Shown here: positions 42,716-51,155 of the stretch, in pieces
Layout of the letters: every line of letters begins with the position of its first letter
Position numbering within the stretch: the first letter of the stretch is position 1
From: Microcystis aeruginosa NIES-4325
GTDB lineage: Bacteria > Cyanobacteriota > Cyanobacteriia > Cyanobacteriales > Microcystaceae
Assembly: GCF_008974145.1 (NCBI RefSeq)
Contig: NZ_BJKP01000005.1
Coordinates: forward strand, 1 to 64,000
Direction: 5' to 3'
Length of the DNA stretch: 64,000 bases
Made by a program: the position numbers and the translations under genes
Notes under the pieces: model-generated
Database searches by the model: none
What the model was told of the DNA's origin: nothing
Seen by the model: only the letters and a program-made list of their open reading frames with translations

Positions 42716-43763
42716 AAATCTCGGAGGTAAGACCGATAACTTTGTCTGCTAAGTCAGAAAAAATATCTTTAAATTTTTGTTGTTTTTCTTGGGCTTGATC
42801 TAACACTGTACCTTGCCATCCTAATTGTTCAGCAGTTAGCGCAAAAACGGGCGTTTGATGCTCTTGAGATAAGGCAATAAGACTATTAAAATTAGGAATT
42901 TTTACTAAAGTACAGCAGTCTGGTACACCATTCTTATCGTAGATAAATTTCGGTAGCATCATGCCATTTTTTTCTAAAGCTGGAATCATTTTATAGCCGA
43001 TATTTTCCTCGATTGTGTTAATCCAGTTTTGAAAAGCTTTTGTTTCTTGACCACCTCTGATTCGATAGTTCTGAACAATAGTTCCCAAAAAATTTAGGTT
43101 AACTTCGGGAAAGGGATAGTTGGCTGTTTTGAGAATTGGTAAAGCACTAGCTGCCTTCGCCCATTGGTGCCACTTAGGCAAGATTTTAGCTAAAGAATCG
43201 ATAGCCATAACCGAGAAAAAATCTGGCGTTGTTGGCACAATAAAAAAGTTACTGGTCATCAGTATATTTTGATTGATTGACCCCAAACTGGGACTCATAT
43301 CGATTAAAATATAGTCAGCTTCAAATCTTTCGGCAGTTTTGTCTAATAAATATGTAATCGCACCGGGGAGATTTTTTAAAGCCTGAATTGACCCACTAAG
43401 TTCTTGAGCAATACCTAGGGTAACTTCATATTCAGCTAACCCCACATGACCGGGCAATAGAAATAAACGATCACGACCATCAATAGGAATACAGTCCACA
43501 GCTTCAATTAATCTCGGTTGAGACTCAAAAGCAGGTGCTAAAGCTGTTTTAATATTAGAGTAAGTATTGTAGATGGCTTGTAGTCTTTCCTCCCTATCTT
43601 CACTTTCTTTAGCCAAAGCCATACCAGTTAAGTTACATTGGGGATCGGTATCGACAATAATTACTCTTTTGCCCTTCTCAGCAAGCATCCAACCAAGGTT
43701 AAAAGTGGTTGTAGTTTTGCTGACTCCACCTTTATGATTAAAAAAAGCTATTTTTTGCACCAT
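42699..43763 (-). CDS. ParA-like ATPase, partner of HEPN protein
   Basis: 354 residues of the SIMIBI ParA/MinD group. The deviant Walker A is FNHKGGVSKTTTTFNLGWML (with the signature Lys), followed by VIIVDTDPQCNLTG and YILIDMSPSLGSINQNIL. Beyond the ATPase core, the extra region from about residue 230 (GTIVQNYRIRGGQETKAFQN) is not assigned. There is no parB or centromere-like array near it, and the downstream gene encodes a HEPN protein instead. A regulator or sensor of that protein is therefore more likely than a plasmid partition function. Confidence 0.85.
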   Translation of the reverse strand: MVQKIAFFNHKGGVSKTTTTFNLGWMLAEKGKRVIIVDTDPQCNLTGMALAKESEDREERLQAIYNTYSNIKTALAPAFESQPRLIEAVDCIPIDGRDRLFLLPGHVGLAEYEVTLGIAQELSGSIQALKNLPGAITYLLDKTAERFEADYILIDMSPSLGSINQNILMTSNFFIVPTTPDFFSVMAIDSLAKILPKWHQWAKAASALPILKTANYPFPEVNLNFLGTIVQNYRIRGGQETKAFQNWINTIEENIGYKMIPALEKNGMMLPKFIYDKNGVPDCCTLVKIPNFNSLIALSQEHQTPVFALTAEQLGWQGTVLDQAQEKQQKFKDIFSDLADKVIGLTSEIYAVSN

Positions 43764-43935
43764 GGCATTAATTATATTTGAAGATTGTTGCCCTTGGTCA
43801 TTTTTATAACATCAGTGTGGAGATTTTGCCATGATTTCTAGGCTAGAATCAGAGTTTCGGATTCCTCATCTTAATGCCTAGCAATTAAGGAAAAATTGCG
43901 CCGTGGTTTCCACCCTAACACCCCCAACCAGATAT

Positions 43936-44661
43936 TTAAGCAATTTCATCGGGATTAATGCCCAATTCTCGCAGCTTTTGGGCTAATTTTTCCGCCCGTT
44001 GTTGTTCTCTTTCTTTGGCTAATCTTTCCTGTTCTTTGGCTAATCTTTCCCGTTCTTTGGCTAATCTTTCCTGTTGGGCCGACTCTTGAGGGGTGGGAAC
44101 CAATTCACCCGATTCGGTGAAATAGCGCAATTTATTGGCAAAAATCCCTAAATATAATCCTAGTTGCTTACTCCATAAATAACCCTTTTCATTAGGGGTA
44201 ATCGGTTGGTATTGTCCCTCGATTAAAGTGAATCCTTGCCATTCTAAGGTATTAGGATCAAACCAAAAATACTCAAGAGTCCGGAAAGTATGCTGATATA
44301 GTTCCTTTTTGGCTTTTCTGTCCACATTAGCAGTGGAATCGGAGAGAATTTCGATGATTACATTGGGATATTTACCCCCTTCTCCCCAGACGACCCAACT
44401 TTTTCTGGGACGTTTCTCTGTATCTAAAACCACGAAAAAATCTGGTCCACAAAAATCTCGCTGTTTCAGTTGTCTTTCGTTATAATAAATGGTCAAATTG
44501 CCCGAGGCATAGTAATCGTTTCTATCTTGCCAGAACCAATCAAGACAAGATAATAATAAAATAATTTGTTGTAAATGCAGATCACTTTCCACGGGTGGTT
44601 CATCACTCCATAAATCGGTGGGAGGACAGACAATATCGGTAGCAATATCTAGGGTTGTCAT
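43936..44661 (-). CDS. Uma2-family protein with heptad-repeat tail
   Basis: 241 residues. Residues 1-190 are Uma2/DUF820, a PD-(D/E)XK nuclease-like fold abundant in cyanobacteria: PDFFVVLDTEKRPRKSWVVW, YPNVIIEILSDSTANVDRKA with the catalytic-type E-x-K region, and LGLYLGIFANKLRYF. The C-terminus is a charged coiled coil built from RLAKERE units and ends LRELGINPDEI. The tail is encoded by a perfect 3 x 21-bp repeat at 44011-44073. Function is unknown; the family is often called a putative restriction endonuclease without experimental support. Confidence 0.88.
   Translation of the reverse strand: MTTLDIATDIVCPPTDLWSDEPPVESDLHLQQIILLLSCLDWFWQDRNDYYASGNLTIYYNERQLKQRDFCGPDFFVVLDTEKRPRKSWVVWGEGGKYPNVIIEILSDSTANVDRKAKKELYQHTFRTLEYFWFDPNTLEWQGFTLIEGQYQPITPNEKGYLWSKQLGLYLGIFANKLRYFTESGELVPTPQESAQQERLAKERERLAKEQERLAKEREQQRAEKLAQKLRELGINPDEIA
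44011..44073. repeat. 3 x 21-bp in-frame tandem repeat
   Basis: Three units of TTCTTTGGCTAATCTTTCC plus YG (the Y varies between copies) encode seven-residue blocks (RLAKERE or RLAKEQE). Multiples of 21 bases keep the frame, so copy number can vary without loss of the protein and would change coiled-coil length. Confidence 0.9.
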
Positions 44662-44788
44662 CGTTTATAAACCCATTGAGTCAATTTGGGGTGATTCTAG
44701 CAACAAGCCACAATCAATACAATTATATTATAAGTCTGATCATTTTGCTTGTGTATAGGGTGTGCTGAAAAAGTTTGTTGGTGGGGTT

Positions 44789-44826
44789 AGGCTTCGGCCG
44801 TGAGCTCACGCCGAGGTCCGAACGGA
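44789..44826. repeat. Dispersed GC-rich repeat, copy 2
   Basis: The first 20 bases equal 7507-7526. This copy contains the perfect palindrome CGTGAGCTCACG and then CCGAGGTCCGAACGGAGT. It is intergenic, in the 217-base gap between the Uma2 gene and the small membrane protein. Confidence 0.6.
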
Positions 44827-44878
44827 GTCAGTTGGGGAAGTCAGAATACCATCACCTCAATCCCCTTGGTTGAAGGAC

Positions 44879-45118
44879 TTATAAAAACCAGAAGAAAGCA
44901 ACTAAAATAACAGTGAGAGTTGCGGCAAAAATGATAGCGTATTCAATTTTTTGATTGATAATACCAATAACAATGACTAGGGTAATTGCCAGAAGAAACA
45001 CACCGATATAGACTAGATATTGAGTACCTGAATTAACTAAATTATTATTTAAAGTCGGTGTGGGTGAGGGAGTTTGTATAATTGTTGATGAGAGACTAAT
45101 CGTGGGGGTAATGAACAT
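44879..45118 (-). CDS. Small membrane protein, unknown
   Basis: 79 residues: a Thr/Ser/Pro-rich N-terminus and two membrane helices (YLVYIGVFLLAITLVIVIGI and YAIIFAATLTVILVAFFWFL). No family recognised. It is divergent from the glutaredoxin-like gene, with 8 bases between the two start codons, so the two ribosome-binding regions sit inside each other's start region. Confidence 0.6.
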   Translation of the reverse strand: MFITPTISLSSTIIQTPSPTPTLNNNLVNSGTQYLVYIGVFLLAITLVIVIGIINQKIEYAIIFAATLTVILVAFFWFL

Positions 45119-45126
45119 AAATATTT

Positions 45127-45393
45127 ATGACTACCATAGAACTAATTTTATACAGTAAACCGGACTGTCATCTTTGCGAAGGGTTGCTAGAGAAACTAGA
45201 AAAAATCCGTCAACCGGACTGGCAATTAGAAATTAGGGACATTACCAGTCGAGAGGATTGGTTTAACGCTTATCAGTACGAAATCCCCGTCCTCTGTCAA
45301 AAACTAGCCACGGGGGAAAAAATCCTCCCTCGTCTTTCCCCCCGGGCAAATGCCGAACAATTGGCCCGTCTTTTAGCCAATAATTTAACCTAG
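45127..45393 (+). CDS. Glutaredoxin-family protein
   Basis: 88 residues with the thioredoxin-fold start IELILYSKPDCHLCEGLLEK. The CxxC motif is CHLC, unlike CPYC of classical glutaredoxins, and the cis-Pro is in YEIPVLCQKL. This DUF836-like group is widespread in cyanobacteria and plants, with unknown partners. It ends 3 bases before the convergent stop of the beta-lactamase-fold gene. Confidence 0.88.
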   Translation: MTTIELILYSKPDCHLCEGLLEKLEKIRQPDWQLEIRDITSREDWFNAYQYEIPVLCQKLATGEKILPRLSPRANAEQLARLLANNLT

Positions 45394-45396
45394 GGG

Positions 45397-46590
45397 CTAA
45401 TTACCTGGACTAGGAATAACGACCGGACTCGGAGAGGGAGAAGACTGGGGGACTGGTTGCGGTTTGGCTGCCGGTTGAGTTTGATACCATTTAAAGTGTT
45501 GGTAGGCCGTGCGCGATATTTGTTGAATCAGAGTCCTAGCGTTACTATCATTGTGGGGACGTTTCACCATCACTGCCCCTAGATAGCGTTTCCCGTTGGG
45601 CATATCAATAATTCCGGCATCCCCTAACATCGAGCCAATATCACCGGTTTTATGGGCAATATCGGCGGCTTTCTCGATACCTTGCGGCAGCAGGGTGCGA
45701 GTGCGCGTTTCCTGCATAATATTCAATAGACGATCGCGGGAACGTAAACTGAGTAATTCCCCTTGATTAACTTTTCCTAAGATTGTCACCAAATCTCTCG
45801 GACTTGTGGTATTGGTTCCTTCCAAGTCAGGTAAAGCGTTATTAATTACAGTACTGGTCAAACCCCAAGCTTGAAAACGCTGATTAAGAGCCTCTTTGCC
45901 GCCCATGCGCTTGATTAACATATTAGTAGCGGTATTATCGCTAATTACGTTCATTTTAGTGGCGGTTTCTAGGGCAGTATAGGTTTTATTCACTCCTAGA
46001 TACTGCATATCCCCGGATCCACTGGCCATGACATCCTTAGTGGCCACAAGGGTTTCATCGAGACGAATTTTCCCCGCGTCCACATCCTCAAAAAAGGCCA
46101 CCAGAATCGGGATTTTAATCGTACTAGCGGCGGCAAAAATAGTATCTCCGCGAAAATTAGCGTAAGCACCGTTATCGAGGTCAATAAATAAAGCTCCCGC
46201 CTGTAATTTCGGATATTTGACCGCTAAAGCCTGTAATTTCTGGTTGAGGCTGCTGAGATTTTCGTTTAAGACTAAGGTGGTCGGTTTTGGGGTGACGGGT
46301 TTGGGAGTCGGGGAATTAGTAGCGGTGGGTTTTGGTTGTAGGGGTAATTTGCTCGGATCCACCACCGTTAAAACCGTACCAGCGATCGCACCTAAACCGA
46401 CACCAAGGATAGAGAAGCGAAGAACCTGAAGGAGAAAAGAAGCGATTAGGTTAGGTTTACGTTGTTTTTTCGACTTTTTAACTGGTACAGGCCTTTTTTT
46501 ATTGTTTGAGTCCATGTCACTAGGGGAACCAGGGACAGATAGGACTTTAGTGGGACGACGAGTTACTTGACGAGTCACGGTTTTCCTCAA
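45397..46590 (-). CDS. Class A beta-lactamase-fold serine hydrolase, membrane anchored
   Basis: 397 residues. A Lys/Arg-rich cytoplasmic N-terminus and one membrane helix near residue 55 (FLLQVLRFSILGVGLGAIAG) are followed by a proline-rich linker. The periplasmic domain has the motifs of class A beta-lactamases: AASTIKIPIL (S-x-x-K), VISDNTATNML (S-D-N) and AHKTGDIGSML (K-T-G). It ends in a Pro/Ser tail. Cyanobacterial members of this group are not proven lactamases and may act on peptidoglycan. The Glu of the omega loop is not obvious by eye. Confidence 0.87.
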   Translation of the reverse strand: MRKTVTRQVTRRPTKVLSVPGSPSDMDSNNKKRPVPVKKSKKQRKPNLIASFLLQVLRFSILGVGLGAIAGTVLTVVDPSKLPLQPKPTATNSPTPKPVTPKPTTLVLNENLSSLNQKLQALAVKYPKLQAGALFIDLDNGAYANFRGDTIFAAASTIKIPILVAFFEDVDAGKIRLDETLVATKDVMASGSGDMQYLGVNKTYTALETATKMNVISDNTATNMLIKRMGGKEALNQRFQAWGLTSTVINNALPDLEGTNTTSPRDLVTILGKVNQGELLSLRSRDRLLNIMQETRTRTLLPQGIEKAADIAHKTGDIGSMLGDAGIIDMPNGKRYLGAVMVKRPHNDSNARTLIQQISRTAYQHFKWYQTQPAAKPQPVPQSSPSPSPVVIPSPGN

Positions 46591-46605
46591 GGGTATCCAG
46601 ATTTA

Positions 46606-47406
46606 TTATCGATCGCTAGGAGAATTTTTTTTCTTGCCCTTGAGACTATCAAGACCGAGAAAAAGTTGCCCGATACTTTCAATATGACCGATAATGCCCC
46701 GCAGCAGGGCTAATTCCTCCACCGTGGGCCGGGCCCGATGATAAAATTGCCGGAATTTCTCCATCCTAGCGGCGGCGGTGTGGGGGTAAAGATAGCCAAT
46801 TTTGAGCAAAAAGCTCTCCAAGTGCTGATAATAGCCTTCTAGAGCCTCAAAAGTGGCATTAGGGAGCGTTTCTAACGGGGGTTCGAGCCTATTTTCCGTC
46901 GCCATTTGATACAGTTCGTAGGAGCAAACCGCCACCGCTTGGGCGAGATTGAGGGAGGAATATTGAGGATTAGCGGGAATACCGACAAAACGCTGGGCGT
47001 GGTTCAGTTCGCTGTTACTTAAACCCCGGTCTTCTGGCCCGAAAATTAATGCCGATTCCAGGTTAGGGGTGAGTAACCAGGGTAAGGCGGTCCGGGGTGT
47101 TTCGAGGGGAGTATTCAGGTGACGGGGTTTCGAGGTGGTGGCAATGATGCGATGACAACCCTGCAAAGCTTCCCCAAGGGTGGCTACCTGTGAACAGTTT
47201 TCTAGGACTTCAATTCCGTGTACTGCCATGCGTCGCGCTTCTTCTGCCAGGATATCACAGGCAGGATTGACGATAATTAAGCGACTTAAGCCCATATTCC
47301 GCATAATTCTGGCAGTGGAACCCACATTTAAGGCTCCAGCCGGTTCAACCAAAATAATTCTCAGGCGATCGAGTGGGGAACTCTGATTATTTTCATCTAC
47401 ACTCAT
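46606..47406 (-). CDS. TrmJ-type tRNA/rRNA 2'-O-methyltransferase
   Basis: 266 residues of the SPOUT class. Motifs are ILVEPAGALNVGSTARIMRN at the N-terminus, RIIATTSKPRHLNTP, IFGPEDRGLSNSEL and IPANPQYSSLNLAQAVAVCS. TrmJ methylates the ribose at position 32 of certain tRNAs. The C-terminal helical extension (VEELALLRGIIGHIESIGQL) is typical of the group. A TrmJ role is likely from the family, not from direct evidence. It precedes the beta-lactamase-fold gene by 15 bases and is divergent from the DUF2256 gene. Confidence 0.88.
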   Translation of the reverse strand: MSVDENNQSSPLDRLRIILVEPAGALNVGSTARIMRNMGLSRLIIVNPACDILAEEARRMAVHGIEVLENCSQVATLGEALQGCHRIIATTSKPRHLNTPLETPRTALPWLLTPNLESALIFGPEDRGLSNSELNHAQRFVGIPANPQYSSLNLAQAVAVCSYELYQMATENRLEPPLETLPNATFEALEGYYQHLESFLLKIGYLYPHTAAARMEKFRQFYHRARPTVEELALLRGIIGHIESIGQLFLGLDSLKGKKKNSPSDR

Positions 47407-47442
47407 AGATAAGGCGCAGTTTTTGACTTTTTAATTTTAATC

Positions 47443-47598
47443 ATGGCACGTCAGGTCTCGAAGTCCGATCTTCCCAGTAAAATTTGTCCCGTTTGCGGTT
47501 TATCCTTTACTTGGCGCAAAAAGTGGCAAAACTGTTGGCATGAGGTCAAATACTGTTCAGAACGCTGTCGTCGTCGCAAGTCCTCGGCGAATCAGTAA
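47443..47598 (+). CDS. DUF2256 small zinc-ribbon protein
   Basis: 51 residues: [33 protein letters not shown], with four to five cysteines arranged as C-x2-C and C-x3-C. This is the DUF2256 family, found in many bacteria, often near photolyase or cryptochrome genes, with unknown function. The short length puts it below common gene-finding cut-offs. Its ATG follows TTTAATC with no strong ribosome-binding site. It is divergent from the TrmJ-type gene, 36 bases apart. Confidence 0.88.
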   Translation: MARQVSKSDLPSKICPVCGLSFTWRKKWQNCWHEVKYCSERCRRRKSSANQ

Positions 47599-47767
47599 AA
47601 AGCCGAGAATTTTAACTATCAAATAGGCACTCTTGCAAAAGGCAATTTTTAGCTGAGGACTTAGATGGGTAATTAATTTTGCTTAGGTACTGTATTAGCT
47701 TTTAATTTTACGGCTAATTTAGTAAGCTGATATTTGGCTAAATTAACTTTTTCTTAAGAGAATCTGA

Positions 47768-48916
47768 ATGCACATTGCCTGGTTAGGAAAAAAATCTCCT
47801 TTTTGCGGTAACGTTACCTATGGGCGAGAAGTGACTAATTCCCTGCTCGATCGAGATTATCAAGTCAGTTTTCTGCATTTTTCTTCCGAAAAACCCACCG
47901 TAAGCGATTGGCCTGACTTTTACGACGAAATCACCCTGCCACGTCTCTATAGTTCCCAAGTCTATACTATTCCCACCCTGAAATCGAGTCGGGTTCTACA
48001 GGATAAACTCAGGGAACTGAAACCGGATCTAGTTCATGCGTCCTTACCCCTGTCTCCCCTCGATTTTCTACTACCAGAAATTTGTGAGTCTTTAGATTTG
48101 CCTCTGGTGGCGACTTTTCACCCGGCTTTTGATAGTAAAATTCGCAATATCATCTCCAGTACCCAATTATTAACCTACCAACTACACGCCCCTTTTTTAG
48201 CTAATTACGATAAAGTAATTATTTTTTCCACCTCTCAACGGGATTTTTTAGTTAAATTGGGAGTTCCCGAAGAAAAATTAGCAATTATTCCCAACGGGGT
48301 TGATGTTAATAAGTATTGTCCAGGACTATCGAATATTAAAGCTCAATATAATGCCGATTGTTTATTTATTTATCTCGGTCGGATCATGCCGGAGAAAAAT
48401 GTAGAATCTTTATTGAAAGCTTGGAAAAAAACCAATTTAGGGGATAGATGCAAACTGCTCATTGTGGGCGATGGTCCGTTAACTCCTTCCCTTAAACCTT
48501 TTTATGGAGAAGAAGATGGTATTATCTGGTTAGGTTTTATCGGCGATGAAAATAAACGAATTGAAATTTTGCGCGGGGTTGACGGCTTTATTTTACCCTC
48601 ATTAGTGGAAGGTTTATCGATTTCCCTCTTGGAAGCGATGGCCTGTGGTGTTGCTTGTCTGGCCACGGATGTGGGGGCCGATGGGGAAGTGTTAAAAGGT
48701 GCGGGAATAGTTCTAGATACTAAAGGACTGATTACCCAATTAAAAACTCTCTTGCCCGTATTACGAGATCATCCCGAATTAACCACAATTTTAGGTCAAA
48801 AAGCCCGTCAAAGAGTTTTAGAATCTTACACTCTTAGCAAAAATATCGATCGCTTGCAGTTAGTTTATCAAGAAGTGTTAGCCAAAAAACAATCTTCTCT
48901 TAGCTACTTTCACTAG
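47768..48916 (+). CDS. dgdA: GT4 glycosyltransferase, DGDG synthase / KtrE-like
   Basis: 382 residues of the GT-B retaining family GT4. The C-terminal donor domain includes YLGRIMPEKNVESLLKAWKK, LLIVGDGPLTPSL and PSLVEGLSISLLEAMACGVA with the conserved E-x7-E. In Synechocystis the homologous gene directly precedes ktrB and encodes digalactosyldiacylglycerol synthase. It was also reported as KtrE because its loss impairs the potassium system. The same order is seen here, with ktrB 9 bases downstream. Naming relies on this synteny as well as on the family. Confidence 0.85.
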   Translation: MHIAWLGKKSPFCGNVTYGREVTNSLLDRDYQVSFLHFSSEKPTVSDWPDFYDEITLPRLYSSQVYTIPTLKSSRVLQDKLRELKPDLVHASLPLSPLDFLLPEICESLDLPLVATFHPAFDSKIRNIISSTQLLTYQLHAPFLANYDKVIIFSTSQRDFLVKLGVPEEKLAIIPNGVDVNKYCPGLSNIKAQYNADCLFIYLGRIMPEKNVESLLKAWKKTNLGDRCKLLIVGDGPLTPSLKPFYGEEDGIIWLGFIGDENKRIEILRGVDGFILPSLVEGLSISLLEAMACGVACLATDVGADGEVLKGAGIVLDTKGLITQLKTLLPVLRDHPELTTILGQKARQRVLESYTLSKNIDRLQLVYQEVLAKKQSSLSYFH

Positions 48917-48925
48917 GGAATTTAT

Positions 48926-50260
48926 ATGACAATCGCACGCACAATTTGCTTGGGATTTATGGCGGTAATTTTAGCGGGAACTTCCCTGTTGATGTTGCCT
49001 GTTTCTACCACTAGCGGCACTTGGAATGACCCAATTGTTGCCCTGTTTACCTCCACTTCTGCCGTCTGTGTCACGGGTTTAGCAGTAGTAGATACGGGTA
49101 CTTATTTTTCTTTTTGGGGTCAATTATTTATTGCTTTATTAGTGCAAGTGGGAGGTTTGGGTTATATGACCACTACCACTTTTTTAATGTTATTAATTGG
49201 GCGAAAATTTGACCTGAGACAGAAGTTAGCGATTCAAGAATCCTTTGATCGACCTTTCCTACAAGGTAGTCAAAGTTTAATGAAATCAGTGATTGCTACT
49301 ACCCTAGTTTTTGAGTTAACAGCAACTTTAGTTATGTTAACTGTCTTCTCTCAAAAGTATGATTTTAGATATGCGGTGTGGTTATCTTTATTCCATAGTA
49401 TTAGTGCTTGGAATAATGCTGGTTTTGGCTTGTTTAAAGATAATTTGATGTCCTATCAATCCTCAATTATTATTAACTTAGCCATCACAGGATTGATCAT
49501 TTTGGGAGGTATCGGTTATCAGGTAATTATCGAGTTTTACACTTGGTTTATTTACCGCTTTCAATATAAAAGAAAAGGCTTTGTTTTTTCTCTTAACTAC
49601 AAAGTTGCTATCAGCACAACCATATTTTTATTAGTGATAGGAACATTGGCTTTCCTATTTACTGAACAGGGAAATGGTGACACTTTGGCTAATTTATCAC
49701 TTAAAGATAAATTGCTGGCTGCTTGGTTCCAATCGGTAACATCGAGAACAGCAGGATTTAATACCATTGATATTGGTAAAATTTCCGTAGAAGGTTTATT
49801 AATTACCATGGCTTTGATGTTTATTGGTGCCAGTCCTAGCGGTACAGGGGGAGGTATTAAGACCACAACTTTTAGGATTTTATATAATTGTACCCGCTCG
49901 GTTTTAAGAGGTCGTGAAGAAGTAACTCTCTATCAAAGACGCATTCCTATGCCGTTAATTTTAAAGTCAATGGCGGTGGTTTTTGGTTCAGTTATAGCGA
50001 TTATTATGTCCACCCTAGCTATCTCGTTTGTCGAGACAGATTTTAAAATGATTCAACTGTTTTTTGAGGTGGTTTCTGCCTTTGGAACTGTCGGCCTATC
50101 TACGGGGATAACCGCAGCTTTATCGCCGATTTCTAAGTTAATTATTGTTTTTATGATGTATCTGGGACGGGTAGGAGTTATACTTTTAATAGCGGCTATT
50201 ATCGGCGATCCGAAACCAACAGTTATTAATTACCCCGAAGAAAACCTTTTAGTGGGATAA
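48926..50260 (+). CDS. ktrB: KtrB-type Na+-dependent K+ uptake channel subunit
   Basis: 444 residues of the TrkH/KtrB/HKT superfamily with four M-P-M repeats. Filter loops are visible as FTSTSAVCVTGLAVVDTG, SISAWNNAGFGLF, TSRTAGFNTIDIG and VVSAFGTVGLSTGITA, each with the conserved Gly. The intramembrane loop includes GASPSGTGGGIKTTTFRI. It imports potassium in response to hyperosmotic stress and partners KtrA (next gene). It starts 9 bases after dgdA, forming a three-gene ktr unit with ktrA, unlike Synechocystis where ktrA lies elsewhere. Confidence 0.94.
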   Translation: MTIARTICLGFMAVILAGTSLLMLPVSTTSGTWNDPIVALFTSTSAVCVTGLAVVDTGTYFSFWGQLFIALLVQVGGLGYMTTTTFLMLLIGRKFDLRQKLAIQESFDRPFLQGSQSLMKSVIATTLVFELTATLVMLTVFSQKYDFRYAVWLSLFHSISAWNNAGFGLFKDNLMSYQSSIIINLAITGLIILGGIGYQVIIEFYTWFIYRFQYKRKGFVFSLNYKVAISTTIFLLVIGTLAFLFTEQGNGDTLANLSLKDKLLAAWFQSVTSRTAGFNTIDIGKISVEGLLITMALMFIGASPSGTGGGIKTTTFRILYNCTRSVLRGREEVTLYQRRIPMPLILKSMAVVFGSVIAIIMSTLAISFVETDFKMIQLFFEVVSAFGTVGLSTGITAALSPISKLIIVFMMYLGRVGVILLIAAIIGDPKPTVINYPEENLLVG

Positions 50261-50333
50261 TTAATATCAGTTATCAGTTATTGGTACTTATTGATACTAG
50301 CATTTTAAATGCGTAACAGTTTAACTTAAAATT

Positions 50334-51023
50334 ATGCAATCAATTAAATTTTTTAGTAGTATGCGTCCCCAAAATCGTCAATTTGCCGTCATCGGATTAG
50401 GCAGATTTGGGCGCGCCGTCTGTGAAACCTTACGCAAACAAGGTTATCAAGTGGTAGCGACAGATATTGACGAAGGATTAGTAGCACAAGCGTTATCTGA
50501 TCGAATAGTAGATAATGCGATCGAGCTTGATTCTACCAAACCTAACGCCCTGCGAGAAGCGGGAATTTTTGAAACCGATACGGTGATTGTCGCTATTGGT
50601 AAATACGTGGAAGAAAGTATCATTACTACTCTCAATTGTAAGGAAGCGGGGGTTAATTTTGTCGCCGCTAAAGCCTCCACAGAAATTCATGGAAAATTAC
50701 TAAAAAAAGTTGGTGCAGATTTAGTAGTTTTTCCCGAATACGATGCCGGTTGTGAGTTAGCGCACCGTTTAACTAAACCATCAATTTTAGAACGATTTGA
50801 TCTCGATCCCGAACATAGTATTGTCGAGTTAAAAGTCCCGGAAGCTTTTCACGGTAAAACCCTAGCAGAGTTAGAAATTCGTAATCGTTATGGGTTAAAT
50901 ATTGTCGCTGTCGGTAATGCGGAAAAATTCAAGATTAACCCCAATCCCCAAGAAAGATTACACAAGGATTTAGCCATGGTGGTAATTGGTTCTAACCGAG
51001 ATATTCAGCGTTTACCGATGTAG
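50334..51023 (+). CDS. ktrA: KtrA-type K+ uptake regulatory RCK protein
   Basis: 229 residues. The N-terminal RCK/TrkA-N Rossmann domain starts FAVIGLGRFGRAVCETLRKQ (GxGxxG) with VVATDIDEG for the nucleotide ribose. The C-terminal TrkA-C domain spans about residues 140-225 (SIVELKVPEAFHGKTLAELE). It forms the cytoplasmic gating ring of KtrB and binds ATP/ADP. The gap to ktrB is 73 bases and holds a CAGTTAT heptamer pair. Confidence 0.94.
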   Translation: MQSIKFFSSMRPQNRQFAVIGLGRFGRAVCETLRKQGYQVVATDIDEGLVAQALSDRIVDNAIELDSTKPNALREAGIFETDTVIVAIGKYVEESIITTLNCKEAGVNFVAAKASTEIHGKLLKKVGADLVVFPEYDAGCELAHRLTKPSILERFDLDPEHSIVELKVPEAFHGKTLAELEIRNRYGLNIVAVGNAEKFKINPNPQERLHKDLAMVVIGSNRDIQRLPM

Positions 51024-51128
51024 AATTTAGTCAAATATTTGCTCTACTTAGTTTCTAATCCTCTTTTTAGGTAGGAGAATTGTCAGAGCCTTTCTCTTGC
51101 CTTTTGCCTATTGCCTCTTGCCTTGAGA

Positions 51129-51153
51129 AACTGATAACTGATAACTGATAACT
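51129..51153. repeat. Heptamer tandem repeat, inverted copy
   Basis: AACTGAT units (three copies, ending AACTGCTT) are the complement of the CAGTTAT array at 9062. Located between convergent ktrA and the SpoIID/LytB gene. Confidence 0.7.
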
Positions 51154-51155
51154 GC

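Noticed and set aside
42699-43763. Plasmid partition ParA
   Set aside because: No ParB gene and no iterated centromere sites; the coupled partner is a HEPN protein.
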